Below are positions 1 to 7,242 of a stretch of 44,001 bases of DNA, in pieces (position 1 is the first letter of the stretch; each line of letters opens with the position of its first letter). The notes beneath the pieces were generated by a model. The model was not told where the DNA came from. It did no database searches and saw only the letters and a list, made by a program, of their open reading frames with translations. This DNA comes from Gammaproteobacteria bacterium (GTDB lineage: Bacteria; Pseudomonadota; Gammaproteobacteria; Legionellales; Legionellaceae): the NCBI GenBank assembly GCA_022600575.1, contig JAHZKF010000028.1, positions 1 through 44,001 of the forward strand, written 5' to 3'. The translations under genes were made by a program, and so were the position numbers.

Positions 1-2
1 AC

Positions 3-173
3 CTTATTTCTAGAGCTTGTAATGCAGTTTCATCCACAGCTTCAGCCGGTAAAGAGCGATTCTTCGGCCCTAAAACTGAAGGAGATAAAGAAAAAGTTGA
101 TGCTGAGAAGAAAGCAGAAAAAGACGGTGGTGCTCCTACTCTTGGTGGTGATGGTGGAGACGAAGGTAAATAA
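3..173 (+). CDS. C-terminal end of an unknown protein (5' partial)
   Basis: An open frame enters from the left edge and stops with TAA at 171-173, giving the last 56 residues of a protein whose start lies outside the window. The tail is very hydrophilic: a Lys/Glu/Asp-rich middle (KTEGDKEKVDAEKKAEKDG) is followed by a Gly/Asp-rich end (LGGDGGDEGK). This composition suggests a disordered C-terminus. I do not recognise the family. A strong hairpin-plus-T-run terminator follows 34 bases after the stop, which supports this being the real end of a transcribed gene. With only the tail visible no function can be given. Confidence 0.6.
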   Translation, partial: LISRACNAVSSTASAGKERFFGPKTEGDKEKVDAEKKAEKDGGAPTLGGDGGDEGK

Positions 174-207
174 TATCTAAGCTCTAACGAGGTATTACCA
201 TCAATGG

Positions 208-245
208 ATAACGCAGGTGAAGTTGACCTGCGTTATTGCTTTTTA
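208..245 (+). terminator. Rho-independent terminator after the partial gene
   Basis: Perfect 11-bp stem (ATAACGCAGGT at 208-218 with its complement at 226-236), a 7-base loop, then TGCTTTTT. It closes the transcription unit entering from the left. Confidence 0.85.
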
Positions 246-330
246 AAGGTTATGAAAATTTAATATTTACTTTGTTTTTTATTTGAACTAAGCTGTCGCG
301 TTCGGATTAAAGACAGGTTGAGAAAAAGCA

Positions 331-951
331 GTGGTTTATTTGAGTAAAAGTCTTGATATTTTTAAGTTAGATCAAGCATTACATGCGTTTCGTTCAGAAG
401 TCATTCAATTAAATAGAAACAGTCAGCGTTTTTCTGAGAAAGAGCTGATTGAACTGCAAGCAGGGATTGATACTAAAATTAAGCAATTTGAAGCTGAGGT
501 GGATGCGTTTGCAGGTGATTGTTGTGAGATTGAGCGTATGCATCATGACAGTGTTTTAAAAGACATCCGAAAGCTTAGACATGCATTGCTAGTACCCTCG
601 CCGCCACCTTCACACGTAGCAGAAAAAACAGCACAAGAAGTAATCTCTGTCGCATTTTTTAAAAAGTATATTAGTCAAATTTCTCTTGCGGTGCGATATG
701 ATTTTATTGCACTTGTGCAGACCTTATTTCAAGTCATTATGGACTTGGTTAGGATGCTTGCTGCAAGGTTTGCTTTAAGTTCAGGAAGTTTTTTTAAAAA
801 TCATAAAAATGATATCAAAAAAGACGTGGCGCAGGTTGAAGTATCTGAAGGTGATGAAGATGTGAGTCAGACTTGGACGGATGTGCCTGATGCGGAAGAT
901 GAGAGCGCGAGTTCAATCAAAGAATCTAAGATTCAGTTTGTGCCGTTTTAA
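331..951 (+). CDS. Hypothetical protein, 206 aa
   Basis: I do not recognise this protein. The frame starts with GTG at 331; an AGG about 13 bases upstream is the only purine-rich site, and TTG at 340 is an alternative start. The first ~75 residues are charged and probably helical (many Glu/Lys/Gln). Residues ~108-150 are amphipathic to hydrophobic (FFKKYISQISLAVRYD, then ALVQTLFQVIMDLVRMLAAR) and could be one or two membrane-associated helices. The C-terminal ~45 residues are strongly acidic (VEVSEGDEDVSQTWTDVPDA). There is no signal peptide and no catalytic motif that I can see. It sits alone after a terminator and converges on the thioesterase gene, with stops only a few bases apart. A lineage-specific protein, possibly host-interaction related, is a guess only. 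Confidence 0.6.
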   Translation: MVYLSKSLDIFKLDQALHAFRSEVIQLNRNSQRFSEKELIELQAGIDTKIKQFEAEVDAFAGDCCEIERMHHDSVLKDIRKLRHALLVPSPPPSHVAEKTAQEVISVAFFKKYISQISLAVRYDFIALVQTLFQVIMDLVRMLAARFALSSGSFFKNHKNDIKKDVAQVEVSEGDEDVSQTWTDVPDAEDESASSIKESKIQFVPF

Positions 952-954
952 GGT

Positions 955-1380
955 TTAGGACCGCTTTACAACCGACGCTGTCATACGAGATACACAGGTG
1001 GGCTTACCAGCTTCGTTATAGAGCTCAATGAGCCAAACCTGTGTGGTTCGACCAATATGTATGGGGCGAGATGTGCCTGTAATGAGCCCTTCGCGGACGG
1101 GTCTTAGATGGTTTGCATTAATCTCAAGGCCCACACAGTAATAAAGTGATTGGTCAACTGCGGCATTAGCAGCGGTACTTGCAATGGTTTCCGTTAAAAC
1201 AACGTTTGCACCACCATGAACAATACCAAGTGGTTGTTTGGTGCGCGCAGTCGCCGGCATGGTTGCTGTTAAAGTATCGTCACCGATGGCTGTAAATTGA
1301 ATATCAAGCCAGGCTGCAAGTGTGTTCTCACTGCGCGCGTTTAAGATGTCGAGCGTGATAGGCTGAAACCAAATACTCAT
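955..1380 (-). CDS. PaaI/YdiI-type hotdog-fold acyl-CoA thioesterase
   Basis: A 141-residue single hotdog domain of the usual length for this family. The core motif HGGANVVLTETIAS (residues ~55-68) matches the HGG..........E active-site helix of E. coli YdiI/MenI, in which the Glu is catalytic and the backbone glycine binds the thioester carbonyl. Family members hydrolyse aromatic or medium-chain acyl-CoA thioesters, for example 1,4-dihydroxy-2-naphthoyl-CoA in menaquinone synthesis or phenylacetyl-CoA-type esters. No men gene is visible nearby, so the substrate is open. Nine bases separate it from the upstream CBU_0585-like gene, so the two are probably cotranscribed. AAGGAT lies about 12 bases upstream of the ATG, overlapping the end of that small gene. 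Confidence 0.85.
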   Translation of the reverse strand: MSIWFQPITLDILNARSENTLAAWLDIQFTAIGDDTLTATMPATARTKQPLGIVHGGANVVLTETIASTAANAAVDQSLYYCVGLEINANHLRPVREGLITGTSRPIHIGRTTQVWLIELYNEAGKPTCVSRMTASVVKRS

Positions 1381-1389
1381 GGTGTTTTT

Positions 1390-1551
1390 TTAATCCTTGG
1401 CGGTTGTTTTATCGCGAAGCTTAAAAATTTTGTCGTGCTTTGCTTTTTCAAGTTGCTGAGAGCTGCTAGGTGCATGCTTTGCATCGAAGGTTCGTAAGAA
1501 TATATCAAAAGGACTGACATATGCTTTATCGATGTCGGGTTGTTTGCTCAT
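1390..1551 (-). CDS. Small conserved protein resembling the CBU_0585 family
   Basis: A 53-residue frame runs from ATG (complement of 1549-1551) to TAA (complement of 1390-1392), beginning MSKQPDIDKAYVSPFDIFL and ending KIFKLRDKTTAKD. The arrangement of Asp-Lys-x-Tyr-Val-Ser, an FD..L..FD segment, then a Lys-rich helix and a LRD near the end matches my recollection of the short CBU_0585-type proteins found in Coxiella and Legionella. The function of that family is unknown to me. The peptide is soluble, charged and has no signal sequence. A purine-rich AGAGAAAT precedes the start, and the thioesterase gene follows after 9 bases, suggesting a two-gene operon. The family assignment is from memory of the pattern, not from a search. 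Confidence 0.6.
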   Translation of the reverse strand: MSKQPDIDKAYVSPFDIFLRTFDAKHAPSSSQQLEKAKHDKIFKLRDKTTAKD

Positions 1552-1627
1552 GTTGATTTCTCTTATTAAATGTTCATGAGGTAGAAATTTTACCGAATTT
1601 TGGATAAAGTTGCTATTTAAATTATAA

Positions 1628-1787
1628 GAACCCTCACCCTGGAGATATTCTCAGAACCTGTCATTCCCGCGTAGGCGGGAATCCATCTTAAGGATTAGTA
1701 CTTAGTTTTTGTATGGAAATAGATTCCCGCCTACGCGGGAATGACAGATTTTGCTGGAATGACAGCCCCGTGAGAATGGGAGGGTTC
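1628..1787. repeat. Palindromic repeat element (MITE/REP-like) upstream of add
   Basis: Two perfect 26-bp arms face each other at 1658-1683 and 1722-1747. Each contains the palindromic core ATTCCCGCGTAGGCGGGAAT or its complement. A third partial copy (GGAATGACAG) lies at 1756-1765. The outer ends are also inverted: GAACCCTC at 1628-1635 against GAGGGTTC at 1780-1787. The whole is therefore an imperfect ~160-bp inverted repeat that could fold into one long hairpin. The core fits the ATTCCC-N8-GGGAAT pattern known for Neisseria dRS3 repeats, and similar GTCATTCCCGCG sequences are dispersed in many proteobacteria. It carries no gene. Its right end lies about 15 bases before the deaminase start codon. 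ATAAG occurs just outside both ends but not precisely abutting, so a target-site duplication is uncertain. Confidence 0.8.
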
Positions 1788-1804
1788 GATAAGGAATTTA
1801 TTTC

Positions 1805-2776
1805 ATGGTTAAAAAAGCAGAGTTACATGTTCATCTTGAAGGCACCATTAGCCCCTCACTTGCGCGTATGCTTGCTAAACGAAACCAGCTTGATTTACCT
1901 AAAGGTTTGATTTCACCGGATAATACCAAATATTTATTTGATGATTTCTTAAATTTTTTGAACGTTTTTGATGTGCTGGCCGATCTCATTTGTGTGCCAC
2001 AAGATTATTATGATTTAACGTTTGATTATTTAGCGCGAAATGCGCGGGATGATGTGATTTATGTTGAAATGATGTACTCGCCTGAACATGCCGAAAAAGT
2101 ATCAGGTGTGCCTTCAGCTGAGCATGTAGCAGCCATGAATCAAGCCATACTTGACGCAGAAGCAAAGCATGGGATTGTGGGACGTATTCTGATGACAGGG
2201 GTTCGTCATTTTGGTGTGGATGCAGTCACAAAAGTGGCTGAAGAAGCGGTTAAATCGACATCACCCTATATTGTGGGGCTTGGACTTGGGGGCGATGAAG
2301 CGGGTTTTCCACCAAGATTATTTGAAAAAGCTTATCATATTGCAGCAGAGGCAGGGCTTGGATGTACTGTGCATACCGGTGAGTGGGCAACAGAAGAAGG
2401 TATGATGGAAGCTTTAAAGTATTTGCCAATTCAACGTGTGGGGCATGGGTTATATTCATTGCATTCGCAGGAATTAACCGCGTTAATGCTTGAGCGCGGC
2501 ATTGCAATTGAGTCTTGTCCATCCAGTAATGTGTGCTTGGGGTTGGTTGATAATTTAGCTGAACATCCTTTTCCGAAGTTTTTAGAGGCAGGCTTTCAGG
2601 TGAGCCTCAATTCAGATGACCCTCCATTTTTTGATACCTTGGTGGGTCGAGAATATGAGCGTGTTCAAGCAGCATTTCAATATGATGATGCCACCATGCG
2701 AGGCATTACCTTGATGGCGTTAGATGCATCTTTTGTAGATGATGAAACCAAAACTGCATTAAAACAGCGATGCTGA
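1805..2776 (+). CDS. add: Adenosine deaminase family protein
   Basis: A 323-residue TIM-barrel metal hydrolase that deaminates adenosine to inosine in purine salvage. The zinc and catalytic motifs appear in order: HVHLEGT near the N-terminus (metal His-x-His), GGDEAGFPP near residue 160, HTGEW near 195 (third metal His and catalytic Glu), VGHGLYS near 215, SCPSSNV near 240 and SLNSDDPPFF near 265 (metal and catalytic Asp). Length is normal. The start at 1805 has AAGGAA about nine bases upstream. The repeat element ends immediately before that site, so native promoter sequence must lie in or beyond the repeat. The last 18 bases overlap the convergent unknown gene. Adenosine and adenine deaminases share these motifs; adenosine is preferred because of the GDEAGFPP segment, but substrate is inferred. 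Confidence 0.9.
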   Translation: MVKKAELHVHLEGTISPSLARMLAKRNQLDLPKGLISPDNTKYLFDDFLNFLNVFDVLADLICVPQDYYDLTFDYLARNARDDVIYVEMMYSPEHAEKVSGVPSAEHVAAMNQAILDAEAKHGIVGRILMTGVRHFGVDAVTKVAEEAVKSTSPYIVGLGLGGDEAGFPPRLFEKAYHIAAEAGLGCTVHTGEWATEEGMMEALKYLPIQRVGHGLYSLHSQELTALMLERGIAIESCPSSNVCLGLVDNLAEHPFPKFLEAGFQVSLNSDDPPFFDTLVGREYERVQAAFQYDDATMRGITLMALDASFVDDETKTALKQRC

Positions 2777-4117
2777 AGATGTTGTTCTGGCAGCCGTGTG
2801 TTGTGAGTCGTCTGGCGGCGTTCCGAACCAGCCGAAAGTTGCTCGATTTAGAGTGTTGGATTGCCAATTGGCAGTCGCGGCGGTTTGTTTTTCTATGGCT
2901 TCTAGCCTTTCGTCTAATCGTTGATTTTGTTCGGCCAAGGCTTGGTTGGTTTTTTCTGCTTCATTGAGCTTTTCAAGGACTTTGTCGAGGCTATTTGCTG
3001 TATTGGTCTCAAAGGTTTGTCTCTGTGTGGCTTTTGGTGCGGTTATCTCATTGTCGCGCGAGATTTCACGAAGTTCTTTTTGTAGTTTTTCAGCCCCTTT
3101 GGTGTGAATGTGACCGAGCATCGCACTCTTTGTGAATCCAACAAGATTAATAAAGAGAATAGAACCTACCATGATGAGAAAGCTTGGGGGTAAGATACCC
3201 CAAAGAATCACGGTGATAGATGTTAAAATGGATGCAACCAGATTAACACCAATGGTTTTAGCTGTACGTGCGCGGCGCTCTTTCTGGCGAAGGTAGTCGA
3301 GACGAGTTTCGAGAGCGGCTGTTTTTAAGGGCTCATCGCCAATGGGTTTTAAGTGATGGAAGTTAAAAAGACTATTGGCAACACCCACAAAGCTTGAAGC
3401 AATAAAAAAACCAACGGCAAGAGGTGTGAATACCCCTTGGGCAGCATAAGCCAATGCATATGATATAAGACTTAATACAGGAGGTAGCGTCCCTGTAAGC
3501 CATTTTTGAAGGCGTTTTGGAAGTGATCTAAAGCTATCATGAACGATGGAATGATAGGCTTGTACAGGGATACAAAGCACACTATATATAAGCAGAACCA
3601 AAGGGATATTTTTTAAAATAGAAAAAGTGGTTTGTAAAAACTGTGCAATAATGACCGCAGCTTTTGCAATAAGTGCTTCAAATGCACGTAGTTGTTCAGG
3701 CATAACGCTGAGATAAATACTGCCTATCATGGTGCCAAGCGTGGCTAAAAATAAGGGGACAGTCCAACTTTTACGAGGTTTTACCTCTTGGAGGAGGTGA
3801 TAAAAATCTTCAAGATGTCGGTGCCCATAATCTTTCTGCGACAGTGCTTTAACCCAGCCAAACAGCGTGTCAGGTTCTTTGAATTCTTTTGAAACACAGA
3901 GTAGCGTTATGAGTTTTTCTGCATTTGCTTTGGAGATATGTGCTTCTTTATAAAGTGTTAAGGCGTCTTTTCCGCCTTGTTTTTCGTCATTACAAAGGTC
4001 TTCAAGTCTTGCGCGTAAAATACCGCGGCCTACGCCATTTAAGTGATCTTCTAAGATTTTGAATAAATCATCGTCAAGTCTATCTCGGTCGAGTCGTTCT
4101 TCGGGCGTTCCAGACAT
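2759..4117 (-). CDS. Hypothetical multi-pass membrane protein with C-terminal coiled coil, 452 aa
   Basis: I do not recognise this protein. Residues 1-112 are soluble, acidic and predicted mostly helical. Hydrophobic segments follow at about 118-138, 148-188 (probably two), 212-247 (probably two) and 288-328 (two). Residues ~338-412 are charged, with heptad-like Leu/Glu spacing (LDKVLEKLNEAEKTNQALAE and further) typical of a coiled coil. The tail (TAARTTSSASLF) is Ser/Thr rich. AGGGGAAAAG stands just before the ATG. The gene overlaps the 3' end of add by 18 bases in convergent orientation. It lies downstream of cydX on the same strand but has its own 80-base upstream gap and a possible terminator between, so it is probably not part of the cyd operon. 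The soluble-membrane-coiled-coil layout resembles many uncharacterised Legionellales proteins; an effector role is only a possibility. Confidence 0.6.
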   Translation of the reverse strand: MSGTPEERLDRDRLDDDLFKILEDHLNGVGRGILRARLEDLCNDEKQGGKDALTLYKEAHISKANAEKLITLLCVSKEFKEPDTLFGWVKALSQKDYGHRHLEDFYHLLQEVKPRKSWTVPLFLATLGTMIGSIYLSVMPEQLRAFEALIAKAAVIIAQFLQTTFSILKNIPLVLLIYSVLCIPVQAYHSIVHDSFRSLPKRLQKWLTGTLPPVLSLISYALAYAAQGVFTPLAVGFFIASSFVGVANSLFNFHHLKPIGDEPLKTAALETRLDYLRQKERRARTAKTIGVNLVASILTSITVILWGILPPSFLIMVGSILFINLVGFTKSAMLGHIHTKGAEKLQKELREISRDNEITAPKATQRQTFETNTANSLDKVLEKLNEAEKTNQALAEQNQRLDERLEAIEKQTAATANWQSNTLNRATFGWFGTPPDDSQHTAARTTSSASLF

Positions 4118-4173
4118 ACACTTTTCCCCTGAAGCAGTTAACTATTGGGGACGAAGTGTATCAAAAGTGAGCA

Positions 4174-4200
4174 TAAAGAGCAACGCTTTTAGCTCGCTCT
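4174..4200 (-). terminator. Possible terminator after cydX
   Basis: On the minus strand AGAGCGA pairs with TTGCTCT around an inner GCT/AGC, followed by TTTA. The stem is short and imperfect and overlaps the cydX stop codon, so this is tentative. Confidence 0.35.
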
Positions 4201-4294
4201 AGCTATCTTTTTCGCGTAATTCAAACCAAACGGCGTTAAGAATTGCAAATGCGCATGCAAGGCCTGTGCCTAAAATCCAAGAAAAATACCACAT
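4199..4294 (-). CDS. cydX: Cytochrome bd oxidase small subunit CydX
   Basis: A 31-residue single-helix protein, MWYFSWILGTGLACAFAILN and then a short charged tail (FELREKDS). The MWYF.WILG start, single membrane helix and Glu shortly after it are the hallmark of CydX/YbgT, the small subunit that stabilises the heme b595/d site of cytochrome bd. A strong AAGGAG lies 8-10 bases before the ATG and overlaps the end of cydB, so the two are translationally adjacent. The position directly after cydB is the classical one. Confidence 0.93.
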   Translation of the reverse strand: MWYFSWILGTGLACAFAILNAVWFELREKDS

Positions 4295-4307
4295 GTTATC
4301 GCTCTCC

Positions 4308-5447
4308 TTAGTAGGCCTGTTCGTTATTATTGATGGTTGACTCGGTTACTTTCCCACGAAGTACGCGGTAAACCCAAGCAGTGTAAGCAAGGATAATAGG
4401 AAAGAAAATAACAGTTGCAACCAACATGATTAAGAGCGTTAGCTGGCTAGATGAACTATCCCAAAGGGTTAAGCTGTGCTCAGGATGTGAGGAGGATGGC
4501 AGAATAAAAGGAAACATACTAAGACCAACGGTACTGATGATTGAAATGAGGCTGATTGAGCTGCAAACAAAAGCAAGCCGTACCATGGCTTTTGCAAGGA
4601 GGGATGCGACAATTGGCATTAATAGTCCTAATGCAGGGGCAATCATAAGCCATGGCCAAGTGCTGTAATTTGAAAACCAGGCATGTGTTTCTCGTACCAC
4701 TTCTTTATAGAGCGGGTTTGATGGGCCATCATGAGGCATGGTATGGGCGAGGGCATAGCCTGTATGAAAATAAAGCCAGGCACCCGCAAGTGCAAAGAAA
4801 AGAATAACGAGTATGGCTGAGCTACGTGCTGCATGGCGTGCGCGTTGTTGCAAATGACCTTCTGTTTTATTAACAAGGAAAAAGGCGCCGTGCATGGCAA
4901 ACATCAAAACAGATAGCATGCCACACCAAAGCCCAAGTGGATTTAATAACGCTCTAAATGTACCCGTATAAAAAGGGCGAAGGGTTTCATCAAAGTGAAA
5001 AGGAACGCCTTGAAGTACATTGCCAATGGCGACGCCAAAGATTAAAGCGGGCACAAATCCTCCTAAAAATAAGGCCGCATCCCATCCTTTTCGCCAGGTG
5101 GGATGGTTTACTTTTGAACGGTATTTAAATCCTACAGGACGAAGAATCAAAGCCAGTAAGGTGAGGAGCATTGCAAAATAAAAGCCTGAGAAGGATACAG
5201 CATAAAGCATGGGCCAGGCTGCAAAAATAGCACCACCGCCTAGGATAAACCATACTTGGTTACCCTCCCAGGTAGGGCCGATACTATTGATAAGAATACG
5301 ACGCTCCATTTGCGTGCGCGTAAGAGACGGTAACCAGATGGCAACCCCGAGGTCAAAGCCATCCATGACAGCAAAACCGATGAGTAACACACCGAGTAAA
5401 ACCCACCAGAGTACGCGGAGTGTTTCATAATCGAGAGGAATAGCCAT
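4308..5447 (-). CDS. cydB: Cytochrome bd ubiquinol oxidase subunit II
   Basis: A 379-residue integral membrane protein and partner of CydA in the inner membrane. The N-terminus (LRVLWWVLLGVLLIGFAVMD, then GFDLGVAIWLP) and the following RRILINSIGPTWEGNQVWFI are diagnostic of CydB. About nine hydrophobic segments can be seen through to the C-terminal AYTAWVYRVLRGK. Length equals the E. coli subunit. It starts 5 bases after the cydA stop and is followed by cydX, so it is in one operon. The complex oxidises ubiquinol and reduces O2 to water with high affinity, contributing to proton motive force without proton pumping. Confidence 0.97.
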   Translation of the reverse strand: MAIPLDYETLRVLWWVLLGVLLIGFAVMDGFDLGVAIWLPSLTRTQMERRILINSIGPTWEGNQVWFILGGGAIFAAWPMLYAVSFSGFYFAMLLTLLALILRPVGFKYRSKVNHPTWRKGWDAALFLGGFVPALIFGVAIGNVLQGVPFHFDETLRPFYTGTFRALLNPLGLWCGMLSVLMFAMHGAFFLVNKTEGHLQQRARHAARSSAILVILFFALAGAWLYFHTGYALAHTMPHDGPSNPLYKEVVRETHAWFSNYSTWPWLMIAPALGLLMPIVASLLAKAMVRLAFVCSSISLISIISTVGLSMFPFILPSSSHPEHSLTLWDSSSSQLTLLIMLVATVIFFPIILAYTAWVYRVLRGKVTESTINNNEQAY

Positions 5448-5452
5448 GGTGT

Positions 5453-6988
5453 TTACTCCTGATGTGTGAGGCCGGTTGGGCCGAGTCGAATATATTTAAC
5501 CATCAAATACACCTCGATGATGGCAAGGATAGAATAAAACGCCACAAAACTAGATAAAGAGGTTAGTACTTGTCCTGCTGTGACAGAGGACGTAGCCATG
5601 GCGGTAGGCAGTACTCCCTGAACCACCCAGGGTTGACGGCCGTACTCTGCAACAACCCAGCCAAGTTCTGCAGCAATCCATGGTAGAGGCAGTGCTGCAA
5701 GAGCAAGGCGTAAATACCAGCGGGAATCATGTAACGTGTGTTTGACGGACAGGTAAAATCCGACTGCAAAAAGAAGCACGAAGAATAAACCGCAAGCAAC
5801 CATGATTCTAAAAGAAAAGAAAAGGGGAGCAACGCGAGGTTTTAAGTCGTTTGCAGCTTGGCTAATCTGTGCCTCAGTCGCATCAGTTACGCGTTCGGTG
5901 TAGCGTTTTAGGAGTAAGCCATATCCGAGGTCTTTTTGATGTGCATTAAAGTCGGCGCGTGCTTTTTTATCGTTTTTGTCTTTTTGAAGTCGTGTGAGTG
6001 CATCATAGGCAAGTATCCCTTCACGGATATGTGTTTTGCCGTCTTCGATAAGCTCTGAGATACCAATCAGGGGCTCATTCAGTGAGCGTGTTGCAATTAA
6101 GCCGAGTGCATAAGGGATATGAATAGCATAATCGGTATGTTGTGTTTCTTCGTTGGGGAGACCGATAAGCGTTAAGCTCGCAGGAGATTTTTCGGTGTGC
6201 CACATGCCTTCCATTGCTGCGAGTTTCATTTGTTGATTGCTGTTTGCGAGATATCCACTTTCATCGCCCAAGACCACAACAGATAAAGCAGATGCAAGGC
6301 CAAAGGCAACTGCAACCGTCATTGAACGTTTTGCAAGGGCTTCGTGGCGTTTTCTTAAGAGAAAATAAGCGCTAATAGAGAGCACAAAGATAGCCCCTGT
6401 AACATAACCTGCACTGATGGTGTGAACAAACTTGGCCTGTCCGACAGGATTAAATAAAATCTCACTAAAACTCTCCACCTCCATGCGCATGGTTTCAAAA
6501 TTAAACTGGGCGCCAACTGGATTTTGCATCCAACCGTTGGCGATTAAAATCCAGAGCGCTGAAAAATTGGTTGCAAGGGCCAAGAGCCAGGTGCAAGTGA
6601 GATGTTGATTTTTGGATAGTTTATCCCAGCCAAAGAAAAATAAGCCCACAAAGGTTGCTTCTAAGAAAAAGGCCATGAGACCTTCAATGGCAAGAGGGGC
6701 GCCAAAGACATCGCCAACATAGTGTGAGTAATAAGCCCAATTGGTTCCAAATTGAAATTCCATGGTGAGGCCGGTTGCAACGCCAAGGACAAAATTAATG
6801 CCGAATAATAAGCCCCAGTATTTAACCATATCACGCCAAATGGCTTTGCCTGTCATTACAAATACAGTTTCCATGATGGCAATGAGTACCGAAAGCCCGA
6901 GTGTAAGAGGCACAAACAAAAAGTGATATAGGGCTGTCAATGCAAATTGAAGCCGGGAGAGATCGACAACATCAGTGCCTGGAATCAT
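5453..6988 (-). CDS. cydA: Cytochrome bd ubiquinol oxidase subunit I
   Basis: A 511-residue heme-carrying subunit. LSRLQFALTALYHFLFVPLT carries His22, equivalent to the E. coli heme b595 ligand His19. Heme b558 ligands are a His in VHTISAGYVTG (near 190) and a Met in the FRIMVACG region (near 390). The periplasmic Q-loop (about residues 250-380) is of the long type, as in E. coli, and the conserved GWVVAEYGRQPW follows it. The cydA ATG lies inside the end of the cydP gene (17-base overlap), so translation of the two is likely coupled. Expression under low oxygen is expected from the family, but I see no clear FNR or ArcA site upstream. Confidence 0.97.
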   Translation of the reverse strand: MIPGTDVVDLSRLQFALTALYHFLFVPLTLGLSVLIAIMETVFVMTGKAIWRDMVKYWGLLFGINFVLGVATGLTMEFQFGTNWAYYSHYVGDVFGAPLAIEGLMAFFLEATFVGLFFFGWDKLSKNQHLTCTWLLALATNFSALWILIANGWMQNPVGAQFNFETMRMEVESFSEILFNPVGQAKFVHTISAGYVTGAIFVLSISAYFLLRKRHEALAKRSMTVAVAFGLASALSVVVLGDESGYLANSNQQMKLAAMEGMWHTEKSPASLTLIGLPNEETQHTDYAIHIPYALGLIATRSLNEPLIGISELIEDGKTHIREGILAYDALTRLQKDKNDKKARADFNAHQKDLGYGLLLKRYTERVTDATEAQISQAANDLKPRVAPLFFSFRIMVACGLFFVLLFAVGFYLSVKHTLHDSRWYLRLALAALPLPWIAAELGWVVAEYGRQPWVVQGVLPTAMATSSVTAGQVLTSLSSFVAFYSILAIIEVYLMVKYIRLGPTGLTHQE

Positions 6989-7151
6989 GGGGTGTTACCT
7001 CAGTTGGAGTATTATTATTTTTCCCGAGCAGCCATGTCGGGCCATTGACGACAGGTTTTTCTGTGCCATGAAAGCACGTAAACCAAAGTAGAACTAGGAG
7101 TAACAGTTTGATAATTAAAGTACGTTGAATGTCACGTCTAAAAGACGACAT
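6972..7151 (-). CDS. cydP: Cytochrome bd small subunit CydP (putative)
   Basis: A 59-residue frame from ATG (complement of 7149-7151) to TGA (complement of 6972-6974). It begins MSSFRRDIQRTLIIKLLLLV and continues LLWFTCFHGTEKP. A short basic N-terminus, one transmembrane helix of about 18 residues, and a polar C-terminal region with PVVNGPTWLLG match the pattern I recall for CydP, a putative single-helix subunit encoded upstream of cydA in Legionella, Xanthomonas and relatives. The gene overlaps cydA by 17 bases in another frame. It is too short for most gene callers. The reading frame has been checked codon by codon; the family name rests on the pattern and position. Confidence 0.7.
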   Translation of the reverse strand: MSSFRRDIQRTLIIKLLLLVLLWFTCFHGTEKPVVNGPTWLLGKNNNTPTEVTPHDSRH

Positions 7152-7182
7152 AGCGTGTTACCAGAGCGCATAATTTCATGTG

Positions 7183-7216
7183 TTCAGTTTAACGCGGAGA
7201 GACAATAGAATACAAT
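7183..7216 (+). promoter_or_regulatory. Candidate promoter for rlmE
   Basis: In the 91-bp divergent gap between cydP and rlmE, TTTAAC (7188-7193) and TACAAT (7211-7216) are 17 bases apart. An overlapping pair, TTCAGT/TAGAAT, is offset by five bases. Both are moderate matches. Confidence 0.4.
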
Positions 7217-7242
7217 GTGCTGATTAAAATAATATCGAGTGT

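Noticed and set aside
1658-1747. CRISPR-like repeat-spacer unit
   Set aside because: Only two copies in inverted orientation and no cas gene; it is a palindromic element.
1713-1910. 65-codon frame over the repeat element and the start of add
   Set aside because: Its sequence is a translation of the palindrome and of the wrong frame of add, with no ribosome site.
2250-2522. Minus-strand frame inside add, and similar long antisense frames inside ftsH, glmM, infB and pnp
   Set aside because: All lie wholly within strongly conserved genes on the other strand and have no motif or ribosome site of their own.
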